The position numbers and the translations under genes were made by a program. Of a DNA stretch of 64,000 nucleotides, positions 11,332 through 19,439 are shown in pieces. The notes under the pieces were generated by a model. It had not been told where the DNA came from and ran no database searches. It saw only the letters and a program-made list of their open reading frames with translations. How positions within the stretch are numbered: position 1 is the stretch's first letter; every line of letters begins with the position of its first letter. Source of the DNA: Myxococcus sp. CA023 (GTDB lineage Bacteria; Myxococcota; Myxococcia; Myxococcales; Myxococcaceae); the NCBI RefSeq assembly GCF_010998615.1, contig NZ_JAAEAH010000010.1, positions 62,001 to 126,000 on the forward strand. Direction: 5' to 3'.

Positions 11332-12039
11332 ATGCCCCCCGCCTCCCTCCGAAAGACGCTCGCGCTGGTGACCTGCCTGCTGGCGGGCTCCGTCCTCGCC
11401 GATGATTCCGGCAAGTGGACCCGGAAGGCCGCGGCAGGCAAGGACCTGTACGCCACGCTCCAGACGAGCGAGGGCACCATCGTCGTCCGGCTCTTCGCCA
11501 AGGACGCGCCCAAGACGGTGGCCAACTTCGTGGGCCTGGCCGCCGGTGAGAAGGCCTGGCGGGACCCGAAGACGGAGAAGATGGCGAAGAAGCCGCTGTA
11601 TGACGGCACGGTGTTCCACCGCGTGATTCCGGGCTTCATGATTCAGGGCGGGGACCCCACGGGCAGCGGCTTCGGCGACCCGGGCTACCGCTTCGCGGAC
11701 GAGTTCCAGAGCGGCCGCACCTTCAACAAGGTGGGCCTGCTGGCCATGGCCAACGCGGGGCCCAACACCAACGGCAGCCAGTTCTTCATCACGACCTCGA
11801 CGCCCGGACACCTGACCGGCAGGCACACCATCTTCGGTGAGGTGCTCAGCGGCTATGACGTGGTGGAGAAGATCAGCAACCTGCCTCGGGACAACCGGGA
11901 CCGCCCGCGCACCGCGGTGGTGCTCACCCGCGTGGTGCTGGGCGACAAGGCTCCCGCGGGCGTGACGGCCCCCGCGGCGAGCAAGGCAGCGGCGCCCCAG
12001 AAGGACGCGGGCGCGAAGACGGTTTCACCAAGGCCGTGA
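11332..12039 (+). CDS. Exported cyclophilin-type peptidyl-prolyl isomerase
   Basis: A 235-residue protein with an N-terminal signal peptide (basic start, hydrophobic core LALVTCLLAGSVLA, cleavage near residue 23), so it should act in the periplasm on proline bonds of exported proteins. The cyclophilin core shows VFHRVIPGFMIQGGDPTGSG with the catalytic Arg, NTNGSQFFITT and HTIFGEV. The tryptophan of human CypA is replaced (PGHLTGRH), as is usual in bacterial enzymes of low cyclosporin affinity. A short Ala/Pro/Lys tail follows. ATG 11332 was chosen because it starts the signal peptide; upstream in-frame sequence overlaps rnc. It is a clear paralogue of the next gene. Confidence 0.92.
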   Translation: MPPASLRKTLALVTCLLAGSVLADDSGKWTRKAAAGKDLYATLQTSEGTIVVRLFAKDAPKTVANFVGLAAGEKAWRDPKTEKMAKKPLYDGTVFHRVIPGFMIQGGDPTGSGFGDPGYRFADEFQSGRTFNKVGLLAMANAGPNTNGSQFFITTSTPGHLTGRHTIFGEVLSGYDVVEKISNLPRDNRDRPRTAVVLTRVVLGDKAPAGVTAPAASKAAAPQKDAGAKTVSPRP

Positions 12040-12087
12040 CACATGACCGGGTTCGTCCTCGGACGGGCCCCCACACGGGAGGGTAGC

Positions 12088-12639
12088 ATGGGAATGTTGG
12101 ACGAGGCCCGCGCGGGCAATGACCTTTACGCCACCTTCGACACCACGCAGGGGCAGATCGTGGTGAAGCTGTTCGCGAAGGACGCGCCGAAGACGGTGAG
12201 CAGCTTCGTGGGCCTTGCGACGGGCGAGTTGCCCTTCCAGGACCCGAAGACGGGTGAGAAGGCCCAGCGCCCCTACTACGACGGCATCATCTTCCACCGC
12301 GTGATTCCGGGCTTCATGATTCAGGGCGGAGACCCCACCGGCAGCGGCAGCGGTGGCCCGGGCTTCAACGTGGACGACGAGTACCAGAGCGGCCGGACCT
12401 TCGACAAAGTGGGCCTGCTGGCCACGGCGAACATCGGCCGCCCCAACACCAACGGCAGCCAGTTCTTCATCACCACGTCCAAGCCGACGTACCTCAACAA
12501 CAAGCACACCATCTTCGGTGAGGTGCTGAGCGGCTACGACGTGGTGGAGAAGATCGCCGGCGTGCCGCGCGACGGGCGGGATCGCCCGCGTCAGGACGTC
12601 GTCATCAACAAGCTGACCATCTCTACGACCCAGCCGTAG
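12088..12639 (+). CDS. Cytoplasmic cyclophilin-type peptidyl-prolyl isomerase
   Basis: A 183-residue cyclophilin without a signal peptide, so cytosolic. It has the same core motifs as the preceding gene, with IFHRVIPGFMIQGGDPTGSG and NTNGSQFFITT. The match extends to DNA: the stretch around 12292-12348 is almost identical to 11614-11670, showing a tandem duplication followed by a split in location. I chose ATG 12088 because GGGAGGG lies four bases upstream; ATG 12043 would add 15 residues. A GC-rich 7-base inverted repeat at 12652-12677 follows the gene and may end transcription. Confidence 0.9.
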   Translation: MGMLDEARAGNDLYATFDTTQGQIVVKLFAKDAPKTVSSFVGLATGELPFQDPKTGEKAQRPYYDGIIFHRVIPGFMIQGGDPTGSGSGGPGFNVDDEYQSGRTFDKVGLLATANIGRPNTNGSQFFITTSKPTYLNNKHTIFGEVLSGYDVVEKIAGVPRDGRDRPRQDVVINKLTISTTQP

Positions 12640-12651
12640 CCTGTCCGCTCG

Positions 12652-12677
12652 CCGCCCGTCCTGGCATGACCGGGCGG
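12652..12677 (+). terminator. Weak candidate terminator after the second cyclophilin
   Basis: CCGCCCG (12652-12658) pairs with CGGGCGG (12671-12677) across a 12-base loop, 13 bases after the stop. It is followed only by scattered T residues, so termination is uncertain. Confidence 0.35.
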
Positions 12678-12760
12678 GCGGTGTGTTGTGATAGGCGCTG
12701 TCCAGACGTTCCCTTTTCGGGCCTCCGCGGTACGCGGCGTCCCAGATCACCTCCGAAGCA

Positions 12761-13705
12761 ATGGCCCCCCCCAAGACACACCGCAGCGGCTTCGCCGCCC
12801 TCATCGGGCGCCCCAACGTGGGCAAGAGCACGCTGCTCAATGCACTGACGGGCGAAAAAATCGCCATCGTCTCCCCCAAGCCGCAGACGACGCGCAACCG
12901 CATCCTCGGCGTCGTCACCCGCCCGGAAGGGCAGGTGGCGTTCATCGACACGCCGGGCATCCACCAGGCCAAGGGCGAGCTGAACCGCTACATGGTCGAG
13001 GTGGCGCTCCAGGCGGCGGAGGAGGTGGACCTGGTCCTCTTCCTCATCGAGCCGCCGGCGAGCGAGAAGCCCGAGGTGAGCCCGGGCAACCGCGCCATCC
13101 TCGACCGGCTGCAGAAGATCGGCAAACCGACCTTCCTGGTCATCAACAAGATCGACAGCGTCCCCAAGGGGCAGCTGCTGCCGCTCATCGACCTGTACCG
13201 CCAGGAGTTCCCCTTCGCGGAGGTGGTCCCCATCTCCGCCCGGGAGAAGGACGGCGTGGAGCGGCTGTTCCACACCGTCCTGGGACACCTGCCGGAAGGC
13301 GAGAACGTCTTCGACGAGGACATGCTCACCGACCAGCAGGAGCGCGCGCTGGCGGCCGAGTACATCCGCGAGCAGGTGCTGCGGCACTGCCGCCAGGAGA
13401 TTCCGTACTCCACGGCCGTCGTGGTGGACATCTTCGACGAATCCGAGCGCGAGCCCCGGCCGGGCACGCCGCCGAACCAACTGGGCGGGCTCATCCGCAT
13501 CGCCGCGTCCATCTTCGTGGAGCGCGACAGCCAGAAGGCCATCATCATCGGCAAGCAGGGGCAGATGCTGAAGACCATTGGCACCGACGCGCGCAAGTCC
13601 GTGCAGCGGTTGCTGGGCGCGCATGTGTACCTGGACCTGCGCGTTCGCGTGGAACCGCGTTGGAGCGAGCGCCCCGAAGGCCTCAAGAAGCTGGGATACG
13701 ACTGA
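12761..13705 (+). CDS. era: GTPase Era
   Basis: A 314-residue GTPase that binds 16S rRNA during 30S assembly. The GTPase domain has G1 GRPNVGKST (about 17-25), the effector region PKPQTTRNRI, G3 DTPGI and G4 NKID. The C-terminal KH domain is present, with VERDSQKAIIIGKQGQMLK around residue 260. Length is near the usual 300. The next gene, der, starts one base after the era stop, so the two GTPases are one transcription unit. Confidence 0.97.
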   Translation: MAPPKTHRSGFAALIGRPNVGKSTLLNALTGEKIAIVSPKPQTTRNRILGVVTRPEGQVAFIDTPGIHQAKGELNRYMVEVALQAAEEVDLVLFLIEPPASEKPEVSPGNRAILDRLQKIGKPTFLVINKIDSVPKGQLLPLIDLYRQEFPFAEVVPISAREKDGVERLFHTVLGHLPEGENVFDEDMLTDQQERALAAEYIREQVLRHCRQEIPYSTAVVVDIFDESEREPRPGTPPNQLGGLIRIAASIFVERDSQKAIIIGKQGQMLKTIGTDARKSVQRLLGAHVYLDLRVRVEPRWSERPEGLKKLGYD

Positions 13706-13706
13706 A

Positions 13707-15086
13707 ATGAAGCCCCTGGTCGCAATTGTCGGACGCCCCAACGTGGGCAAGAGCACGCTGTTCAATCGGCTGGTGGGCCGGCGCGTCGCGCTGGTGCAGG
13801 ACGAGCCCGGCGTGACGCGGGATCGCCACTACGCGGACGCGGAGTGGGAAGGCCGCCATTTCACCTTCATCGACACCGGCGGCTTCGTGCCCGGTGACGA
13901 GGACCAACTCCTCCGGCAGGTGCGGGAGCAGGCGCAGCTGGCCGTGGACGAGTGTGACGTCATCGTCTTCGTCACCGACGCCCGGGCGGGCCTCACCGCC
14001 GCGGACGAGGCCGTGGCCAACTACCTGCGCAAGAGCGGCAAGCCGGTGGTGCTGGCCGCCAACAAGCTGGACAACACGTCCGGGCAGATGCAGGCGCTGG
14101 CCGGTGAGTTCTACCGCCTGGGCCTGGGCGACGTGCAGGCCCTGTCCGCCGAGCACGGCCTGGGCATGCAGGAACTGTTCGACTCGGTCGTCGCCAGGCT
14201 GCCGCCCAAGGAAGAGGGCGAGGACGCGGAGGCGCCGCCCGACGACGGCATCATCCGCCTGGCCATCATCGGCCGGCCCAACGTGGGCAAGAGCACCCTG
14301 GTCAACGCCATCCTGAAGGAGAAGCGGGTGGTGGCCAGTGAGGTGGCGGGGACCACGCGGGACCCGGTGGACTCCGAGCTCACGTACAAGGACCGCAAGC
14401 TGCTGCTCACCGACACGGCGGGCATCCGGCGCAAGAAGTCCATTGCCCAGCGCGTGGAGCAGTTCTCCGTCGTGGCCGCGCTCAAGGTGATGGAGCGCAG
14501 CGACGTGGCGGTGCTGCTGATGGACGCCACGGAGCCGGCGGTGGACCAGGACGCCAAGCTGGCGGGCCTGGCCGAGGAGCGGGGCCGCGCCCTGGTCATC
14601 GTGGTGAACAAGTGGGACCTGGTGGGCGCGGACCAGCGCCGGCAGGAGACCTACCGCGAGTCCCTCAAGCACTCGCTCAAGTTCGTGGGCTACGCGCCCA
14701 TCCTCTTCACCTCCGCGCTGACGGGCTCCAAGGTGGAGAAGGTCGTGGACGTGGCGACGGAGCTCGCCGACCAGTTCCGCTTCCGGGCGCCCACCCCACA
14801 GCTCAACCGGCTGCTGGACCACATGGTGGACAACCACCCGGCGCCCATCGTCCGGGGCAAGCCGCTGCGCATGTACTACATCGCCCAGGTGGCCGCAGCG
14901 CCGCCGACCTTCACCATCACCGTGAACCATCCGGACGGCGTTCCGGACATGTACAAGCGGTACATCACCAACCAGCTGCGCAAGACGTTCGACCTGCGCG
15001 TGCCCATCCGGCTCATCTTCAAGGGCCGGCCCGGGCAGGCGAAGCGCGAGGCCCGCAAGCGGCCGCAACGCCAGGGGAAGCGCTGA
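13707..15086 (+). CDS. der: GTPase Der (EngA), double GTPase for 50S assembly
   Basis: A 459-residue protein with two tandem GTPase domains, the hallmark of Der: first P-loop GRPNVGKSTLFN at residues 8-19 with G3 DTGGF and G4 NKLD, and a second P-loop GRPNVGKSTLVN at about 189-200 with DTAGI and NKWD. A C-terminal KH-like domain (PLRMYYIAQVAAAPPTFTI onward) ends in a basic tail. It acts late in large-subunit assembly. I chose ATG 13707 right after the era stop over a longer frame reading into era. In gammaproteobacteria der sits next to yfgM and bamB, as here. Confidence 0.97.
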   Translation: MKPLVAIVGRPNVGKSTLFNRLVGRRVALVQDEPGVTRDRHYADAEWEGRHFTFIDTGGFVPGDEDQLLRQVREQAQLAVDECDVIVFVTDARAGLTAADEAVANYLRKSGKPVVLAANKLDNTSGQMQALAGEFYRLGLGDVQALSAEHGLGMQELFDSVVARLPPKEEGEDAEAPPDDGIIRLAIIGRPNVGKSTLVNAILKEKRVVASEVAGTTRDPVDSELTYKDRKLLLTDTAGIRRKKSIAQRVEQFSVVAALKVMERSDVAVLLMDATEPAVDQDAKLAGLAEERGRALVIVVNKWDLVGADQRRQETYRESLKHSLKFVGYAPILFTSALTGSKVEKVVDVATELADQFRFRAPTPQLNRLLDHMVDNHPAPIVRGKPLRMYYIAQVAAAPPTFTITVNHPDGVPDMYKRYITNQLRKTFDLRVPIRLIFKGRPGQAKREARKRPQRQGKR

Positions 15087-15098
15087 GGCGTCAGTGCG

Positions 15099-15128
15099 TT
15101 GACACTCGCGGCGCACGCTCCATACAGT
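15099..15128 (+). promoter_or_regulatory. Probable housekeeping promoter for the YfgM-like/bamB operon
   Basis: A perfect -35 TTGACA (15099-15104) is followed after 18 bases by TACAGT (15123-15128), which matches four of six -10 bases. Transcription would start near 15135, about 23 bases before the GTG start, with AGAGG in the leader. Confidence 0.6.
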
Positions 15129-15135
15129 GCGCCGC
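15108..15135. promoter_or_regulatory. 28-base palindrome over the -10 box
   Basis: GCGGCGCAC (15108-15116) and GTGCGCCGC (15127-15135) form a perfect 9-base inverted repeat with a 10-base spacer. It covers the spacer and -10 of the promoter above. It could be a repressor site. It is followed by TCTTT, so it could instead be a terminator for der read-through, or both. Confidence 0.5.
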
Positions 15136-15157
15136 TCTTTAAAAGAGGTTTCCAGAC

Positions 15158-15961
15158 GTGGCCGGAACCACCAAGACCGAGAAGATTCGCCAGAAAGAGC
15201 TCAGCCAGCCGGACTCCTTCCAGAAGGTGGGCACCGAGGCGAGCGACTGGCTTGCGCAGCGCCAGAAGATCATCGGGCTCGCCGCGGGCGTGCTCATCCT
15301 GGGCGGCGTGGGCGTGGCCATCGCCAGCGAAGTGTCCAAGCGCGGCGAGGAGAAGGCTTCCCAGGCGCTGGGACAGGCGCTGACCGTGCTCGACCGGCCC
15401 GTGGAGGGCGTGGAGCCCGCGCAGCCCGGTGACACGGAGCCCCCCTTCAAGTCGATGAAGGAGCGCGACGAGGCCGTGGTGAAGTCGCTGGGCGAGTTCC
15501 GCCAGCAGCACGGCGGCACCCCGGCCGCGGTGACGGCCGCCCTGGCCGAGGGCAAGGCGCAGTTCCGGCTGGGCAACTACGCCGCGGCGCAGACGGCCTT
15601 CGGCGAGTACCTCAAGGGCGCGGCCCAGAACGATCCGCTCCGCGCGGAGGCCTTCGAGGGCCAGGGCTACGCGCTCGAGGCGGACGGCAAGTACGAGGAC
15701 GCCATCAAGGCCTTCGAGCAGATGGGCGCCGCGGGTGGCCCGTTCCTGGTGGGCATGGGCGACTACCACAAGGCCCGGATGCTCATCCTCCTGGGCAAGA
15801 AGGAAGAGGCGGCCCAGGTGCTGTCGAAGCTGACCACGGCGCAGCCGAACACGGCGGCGGCGCGTCAGGCCGGTGAGCGCTTGGCGGTGCTGGCGTCCGA
15901 AGGTGTGAAGGTTCCCGCCCCGGAGGCTCCGGCGGCTGCACCCGTTCCGGACGCGGGGTAG
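15158..15961 (+). CDS. YfgM-like single-pass membrane protein with TPR repeats
   Basis: A 267-residue protein: a short charged cytoplasmic N terminus, one membrane helix (about 38-56, KIIGLAAGVLILGGVGVAIA), then a periplasmic region with tetratricopeptide-like repeats (RLGNYAAAQTAFGEYLKG, EGQGYALEADGKYEDAIKAF, KARMLILLGKKEEAAQVLSK) and an Ala/Pro tail. This is the layout of YfgM, which in E. coli binds the Sec translocon and periplasmic chaperones. The setting between der and bamB supports this. The start is a GTG at 15158 with AGAGG upstream; no in-frame ATG fits. The repeat part is divergent, so the name is by layout and context. Confidence 0.75.
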   Translation: MAGTTKTEKIRQKELSQPDSFQKVGTEASDWLAQRQKIIGLAAGVLILGGVGVAIASEVSKRGEEKASQALGQALTVLDRPVEGVEPAQPGDTEPPFKSMKERDEAVVKSLGEFRQQHGGTPAAVTAALAEGKAQFRLGNYAAAQTAFGEYLKGAAQNDPLRAEAFEGQGYALEADGKYEDAIKAFEQMGAAGGPFLVGMGDYHKARMLILLGKKEEAAQVLSKLTTAQPNTAAARQAGERLAVLASEGVKVPAPEAPAAAPVPDAG

Positions 15962-15972
15962 AAACACTCGCC

Positions 15973-17136
15973 ATGACGATGCGGCTCGTGAGCTGGAAGC
16001 GTTGGCTGGGTGGCGCTGTGGCGGCAGGGCTTCTGGGCGGCTGCGGTGGCGTGCGGTACTACGGCAATCCGGAGTTGCCCCGGCCGCCGTCGAACACGCC
16101 GCTGGAGTACTTCTCCGTCAACTGGTGGGCGCCGCTCGCGCCCCCGCAGACGCTGGAGTACGGGCCGCGTGAGACGGCGACGCCGGCCTATGATGCCGTC
16201 AGCCGGACGACCATCGCGCTCACGCGGGACGGGTTCGCCCGCGGCGTGGGTCCCGACGGCCAAGTGAAGTGGAAGTACAAGACGGGCAGCCGCTTCAACG
16301 CCGGGGCGCGGGTGGTGGACGGCGTGGCCTATGTTCCGGGCGGGGACGGCGTGCTGTACGCGCTGGACGCGGCCTCGGGCGAGGAGAAGTGGAAGTACGT
16401 CGCGGGCGAGGCCCTGGCCACGGTGCCCGTGGTCGCGAATGGCCTGGTGCTCGTGGCCTCGGAGAGCGACACGCTCTTCGCGGTGAAGATCGCGGATGGG
16501 CAGTGGGCCTGGCAGTACCGCCGGGATCCGCCCACCGGCTTCACCGTCCGCGGCGCTTCGCGGCCCCTGGTGCGCCAAGGCGTGGCCTACATCGGCTTCT
16601 CCGACGGCTTCGTGGTGGCGCTCAGTGTCGACGACGGCGGCGTCACCTGGGAGCGCTCGCTGTCTGGCGCCGGCTCCGAGTTCCTGGACGTGGACAGCAG
16701 CCCGGTGATGGACGCCAACGGGCAGCTCTACGTGGCGTCATACAAGAGCGGCATCTTCGCGCTCGAGTCCGAGTCGGGCGACCTGGTGTGGAACACCTCC
16801 GTGGCCGGCATGACGTCGCTGCTGGTCAGCGGCCAGGTGCTCTTCGCCGCGGGTGACGGCCGCGTGGATGCCTACCTGGCGGAGACGGGACGGCTCCTCT
16901 GGTCGCATCCCCTGGGGGAACGGGCAGCCTTCGCTCCGGTGTTCGCCCAGGGAATGCTGCTCGTGCCCACGTCCAGTTCGCTGCTGTTCCTGGAGCCCAA
17001 GACGGGGCGTTCTCGCGTGTCGTGGAACCCCGGGAGTGGCATCACCGCGCCGCCTTTCGCGGCGGGCAGGCAGCTGTTCGTGCTGTCGAACAATGGCTAC
17101 CTGTACTCCCTGGACATGAACGGGATTGACGGGTGA
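15973..17136 (+). CDS. bamB: Outer-membrane assembly lipoprotein BamB (PQQ-like propeller)
   Basis: A 387-residue protein with a lipoprotein signal peptide and lipobox LLGGC (lipidated Cys24). The rest is a series of beta-propeller blades with the PQQ-binding-like repeat pattern, such as GDGVLYALDAASGEEKWKY, SESDTLFAVKIADGQWAW, YKSGIFALESESGDLVWN and NNGYLYSLDMNGIDG. BamB helps the BAM complex insert outer-membrane beta-barrels. It starts 11 bases after the YfgM-like gene, and its stop overlaps the GTG of the MutT-like gene. Other PQQ-like propellers look similar, but size, lipobox and neighbours favour BamB. Confidence 0.87.
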   Translation: MTMRLVSWKRWLGGAVAAGLLGGCGGVRYYGNPELPRPPSNTPLEYFSVNWWAPLAPPQTLEYGPRETATPAYDAVSRTTIALTRDGFARGVGPDGQVKWKYKTGSRFNAGARVVDGVAYVPGGDGVLYALDAASGEEKWKYVAGEALATVPVVANGLVLVASESDTLFAVKIADGQWAWQYRRDPPTGFTVRGASRPLVRQGVAYIGFSDGFVVALSVDDGGVTWERSLSGAGSEFLDVDSSPVMDANGQLYVASYKSGIFALESESGDLVWNTSVAGMTSLLVSGQVLFAAGDGRVDAYLAETGRLLWSHPLGERAAFAPVFAQGMLLVPTSSSLLFLEPKTGRSRVSWNPGSGITAPPFAAGRQLFVLSNNGYLYSLDMNGIDG

Positions 17137-17561
17137 CGGCTCCGGCTCGCAGGACGGTCCGCGTGGTGGCGGCGCTGATTCCGCGGCCGGAGGATGGACG
17201 CCAGTTCCTGGTGCAGCAGCGGCTCCCCGGTGGAAGCCGCGCCTTGCTGTGGGAGTTCCCCGGCGGCAAGGTGGAGGCCGGGGAGACGGACGAGGCCGCG
17301 CTGGCCCGTGAGTGCCGCGAGGAGCTGGACGTGGAGCTCGCCGTGGGCCGGCGGCTCTGGGAGGGCCAGCACTCCTATCCGGACCTGACGGTGGAGTTGG
17401 TGTTGTTCCTGGCCCGGATTGTCTCGGGCGAGCCCCGGCCCCTGGGCGCCCACGCGCTGGCGTTCCACACGCCGGCGCAGATGCAGTCACTGCCGTTCTG
17501 CGAGGCGGACATCCCGCTCCTGGACGACCTGGTGGCGGGAAGGTTGGGCGCGCTCGATTGA
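17133..17561 (+). CDS. MutT-type Nudix hydrolase
   Basis: A 142-residue Nudix protein. The Nudix box runs from Gly45 to Val67 with Glu51, Arg59-Glu60 and the metal-binding Glu63-Glu64; the box glycine near the end is Asp66. The approach (ALLWEFPGGKVEAGE) is typical of MutT/8-oxo-dGTP diphosphatases, which clear oxidised nucleotides, but Nudix substrates cannot be read from the box alone. The start is GTG 17133, overlapping the bamB stop as GTGA. The stop overlaps the ATG of the next gene as TGATG. Both overlaps indicate coupled translation. Confidence 0.87.
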   Translation: MTAPARRTVRVVAALIPRPEDGRQFLVQQRLPGGSRALLWEFPGGKVEAGETDEAALARECREELDVELAVGRRLWEGQHSYPDLTVELVLFLARIVSGEPRPLGAHALAFHTPAQMQSLPFCEADIPLLDDLVAGRLGALD

Positions 17562-18442
17562 TGCTGCAGCGGACGTTCCAGCACATCCCCAATGTCGGTC
17601 CCTGGCGGGAGAAGGATTTGTGGTCCCGCGGCATCCGCACCTGGGATGACTTTCCGGAAGCCGGCCAGGGGGTGGCGCTCAACCGGAAGTCCGACGACGT
17701 GGCCCGGGCGCGCATCGCCGAGGCGAAGGACGCGCTGGCCCGCCGGGACTTGCGCAAGCTCGCGGAGCTGCTTCCGAGCCGGGAGCACTGGCGGCTGTAC
17801 CCGGAGTTTCAGGACGACGCCGTCTATTTCGATATCGAGACGGACGGCCGGGAGGCCCAGGCGCCTACGGTGGTGAGCCTGTTCGATTCGAAGGGCCTTC
17901 ACGTCTTCATCCAGGGCCGGAACATGGACGCGCTGCCGGAGGCCATGGCGGCCCGGCGGCTGTGGGTGACGTTCAACGGCTCGTGCTTCGACGTGCCCGT
18001 CTTGCGTGACTACTTCGGCCCCGCGCGATTTCCGGTGCCGGATGCGCACATCGACTTGCGGTTCGTGACGCGGCGCCTGGGCATGGGCGGTGGCCTGAAG
18101 GAAATCGAAGGAAAGATTGGCGCCGAGCGTCCGCCGCACATGAAGGGCGTGAATGGCTACGACGCGGTGCTGCTGTGGCGCGCGTACCAGCGCCGCGGCG
18201 ATGTGGAGGCCCTCCGGTTCCTCGTCGAGTACAACCTGTACGACGCCTTCCAGCTCCGGACGCTGATGGACGTGGCGTACAACCGCGGCGCCGACGACTT
18301 GAACCAGGATGTTCCCCGGCTGCCAGTCTTCGAGCGTGGCGACGTGCTTTACGACGTGAGCCGCATCATCCTGGAGTTGGGGCCGACCGAGCGCGATCTG
18401 CAAACCCTTGCTCGCGTCCGGGCCATGGAGCAGGGCGGCTGA
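17561..18442 (+). CDS. YprB-like RNase H-fold 3'-5' exonuclease
   Basis: A 293-residue protein of the YprB/RNase H-like exonuclease family. The acidic active-site residues of DEDD nucleases are in place: Asp91 and Glu93 in VYFDIETDG, Asp144 in FNGSCFDVPVLRD, Asp165 in HIDLRF, and the late motif EYNLYDAFQL. The N terminus holds a helix-hairpin-like stretch (FQHIPNVGPWREKDLW). It probably trims single-stranded DNA or RNA; the substrate is not known. It shares a TGATG junction with the MutT-like gene, suggesting a nucleic-acid upkeep role. A longer frame from 17312 is rejected because it overlaps MutT. Confidence 0.85.
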   Translation: MLQRTFQHIPNVGPWREKDLWSRGIRTWDDFPEAGQGVALNRKSDDVARARIAEAKDALARRDLRKLAELLPSREHWRLYPEFQDDAVYFDIETDGREAQAPTVVSLFDSKGLHVFIQGRNMDALPEAMAARRLWVTFNGSCFDVPVLRDYFGPARFPVPDAHIDLRFVTRRLGMGGGLKEIEGKIGAERPPHMKGVNGYDAVLLWRAYQRRGDVEALRFLVEYNLYDAFQLRTLMDVAYNRGADDLNQDVPRLPVFERGDVLYDVSRIILELGPTERDLQTLARVRAMEQGG

Positions 18443-18464
18443 GCGGGCAGGGTGACTGTGCCCG

Positions 18465-18514
18465 GTTCACCGTCCTGGCAGCAGCCGTGCATTCGCGAGT
18501 ACCGGACGGTGAAC
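18465..18514. repeat. 11-base inverted repeat, possible terminator or regulatory hairpin
   Basis: GTTCACCGTCC (18465-18475) and GGACGGTGAAC (18504-18514) are exact complements around a 28-base loop, 22 bases after the nuclease stop. No T-run follows. Farther on, GTAGGT (18567-18572) and ACCTAC (18583-18588) form a second small hairpin ending next to the GGAGG of the following gene, which could mask that ribosome binding site. Confidence 0.5.
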
Positions 18515-18598
18515 ACCTGCGCGTGCGAAGTGTGGCGGTCTGGTGGAATGACCTGGGGAGGCGTTTGTAGGTTGAAGGGTCCACCTACGGAGGAATGA

Positions 18599-19411
18599 AT
18601 GAACGACCCGACGAATCCGACGCCGGCCGAGGTTCCCGAATCCGCTCAGAGCTCCAAGGGCAAGACGCTGGCCGTCGTCCTGGGGCTGGCGGGCCTGGCG
18701 TTGGTGGCGTCGTATTTCGGTCTGCGGCGTCAGGCGTCACTACCCGCGGAGGTGATCGCGATTCCGACGGAGCCTGCTGGCGAGACGGCCGCGGCGCCCC
18801 CGACGATGCCCGAAACGTCGCTGCCGGAACGGGACGCCGAGGTCCGCAGCCTGGCGAGCCAGCTTTCGCCTGACCCCGAGCTCGCGCGGTGGATGGGCGA
18901 AAAAGACCTGGTTCGTCGCTTCGCGGCCGCGGTGAACAGCATCGCGGAGGGTTCGAGCCCGCGCACGGTGCTCGGGTTCCTGGCGCCCACGGGGGCTTTC
19001 CAGGTGACCCAGGTGGATGGCACCACGGTCATCGATCCGGCCAGCTACGCACGCTACGACACCGTGGCCCGCGTGATTGGCTCCATTGACACGCAGTCCG
19101 CGGCCAGCGTGTACCGCGAACTGAAGCCGCTGATTGACCAGGCCCACGCGGAGATTGCGCCGCCGGGACAGACATTCAGCAGCGCCTTGAGCGCGGCCGT
19201 CCAACATCTGCTCAAGGTGCCCGTGCAGGAAGGCCCGGTGGAAGTCGTTCCCGAAGGCGCGCTGTATGCCTATGTGGCGCCGGAGTTCGAGGACCTGAGC
19301 CCCGCGCAGAAGCATCTGCTGCGCATGGGGCCCCAGAACATGCAGCTCATCCAGGCCAAGCTGCGGGAGCTGAAGAGCTCGCTGGGTCTGCCGACGGTCG
19401 CGGACCGCTGA
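18599..19411 (+). CDS. DUF3014-like membrane-anchored protein
   Basis: A 270-residue protein with one N-terminal membrane helix (about 23-41, LAVVLGLAGLALVASYFGL), a Pro/Ala-rich spacer, and a globular domain from about residue 75 beginning LPERDAEVRSLASQLSPDPELARWM and including KDLVRRFAAAVNSIAEGSSPR and YARYDTVARVIGSIDT. This pattern matches DUF3014 proteins as I recall them; their role is unknown. The domain would lie in the periplasm. GGAGG sits just before the start. An overlapping ATG at 18595 is in another frame and is not used. Confidence 0.75.
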   Translation: MNDPTNPTPAEVPESAQSSKGKTLAVVLGLAGLALVASYFGLRRQASLPAEVIAIPTEPAGETAAAPPTMPETSLPERDAEVRSLASQLSPDPELARWMGEKDLVRRFAAAVNSIAEGSSPRTVLGFLAPTGAFQVTQVDGTTVIDPASYARYDTVARVIGSIDTQSAASVYRELKPLIDQAHAEIAPPGQTFSSALSAAVQHLLKVPVQEGPVEVVPEGALYAYVAPEFEDLSPAQKHLLRMGPQNMQLIQAKLRELKSSLGLPTVADR

Positions 19412-19439
19412 TTCAAAGCCAGTCCCGGGCCGCCCAGTC

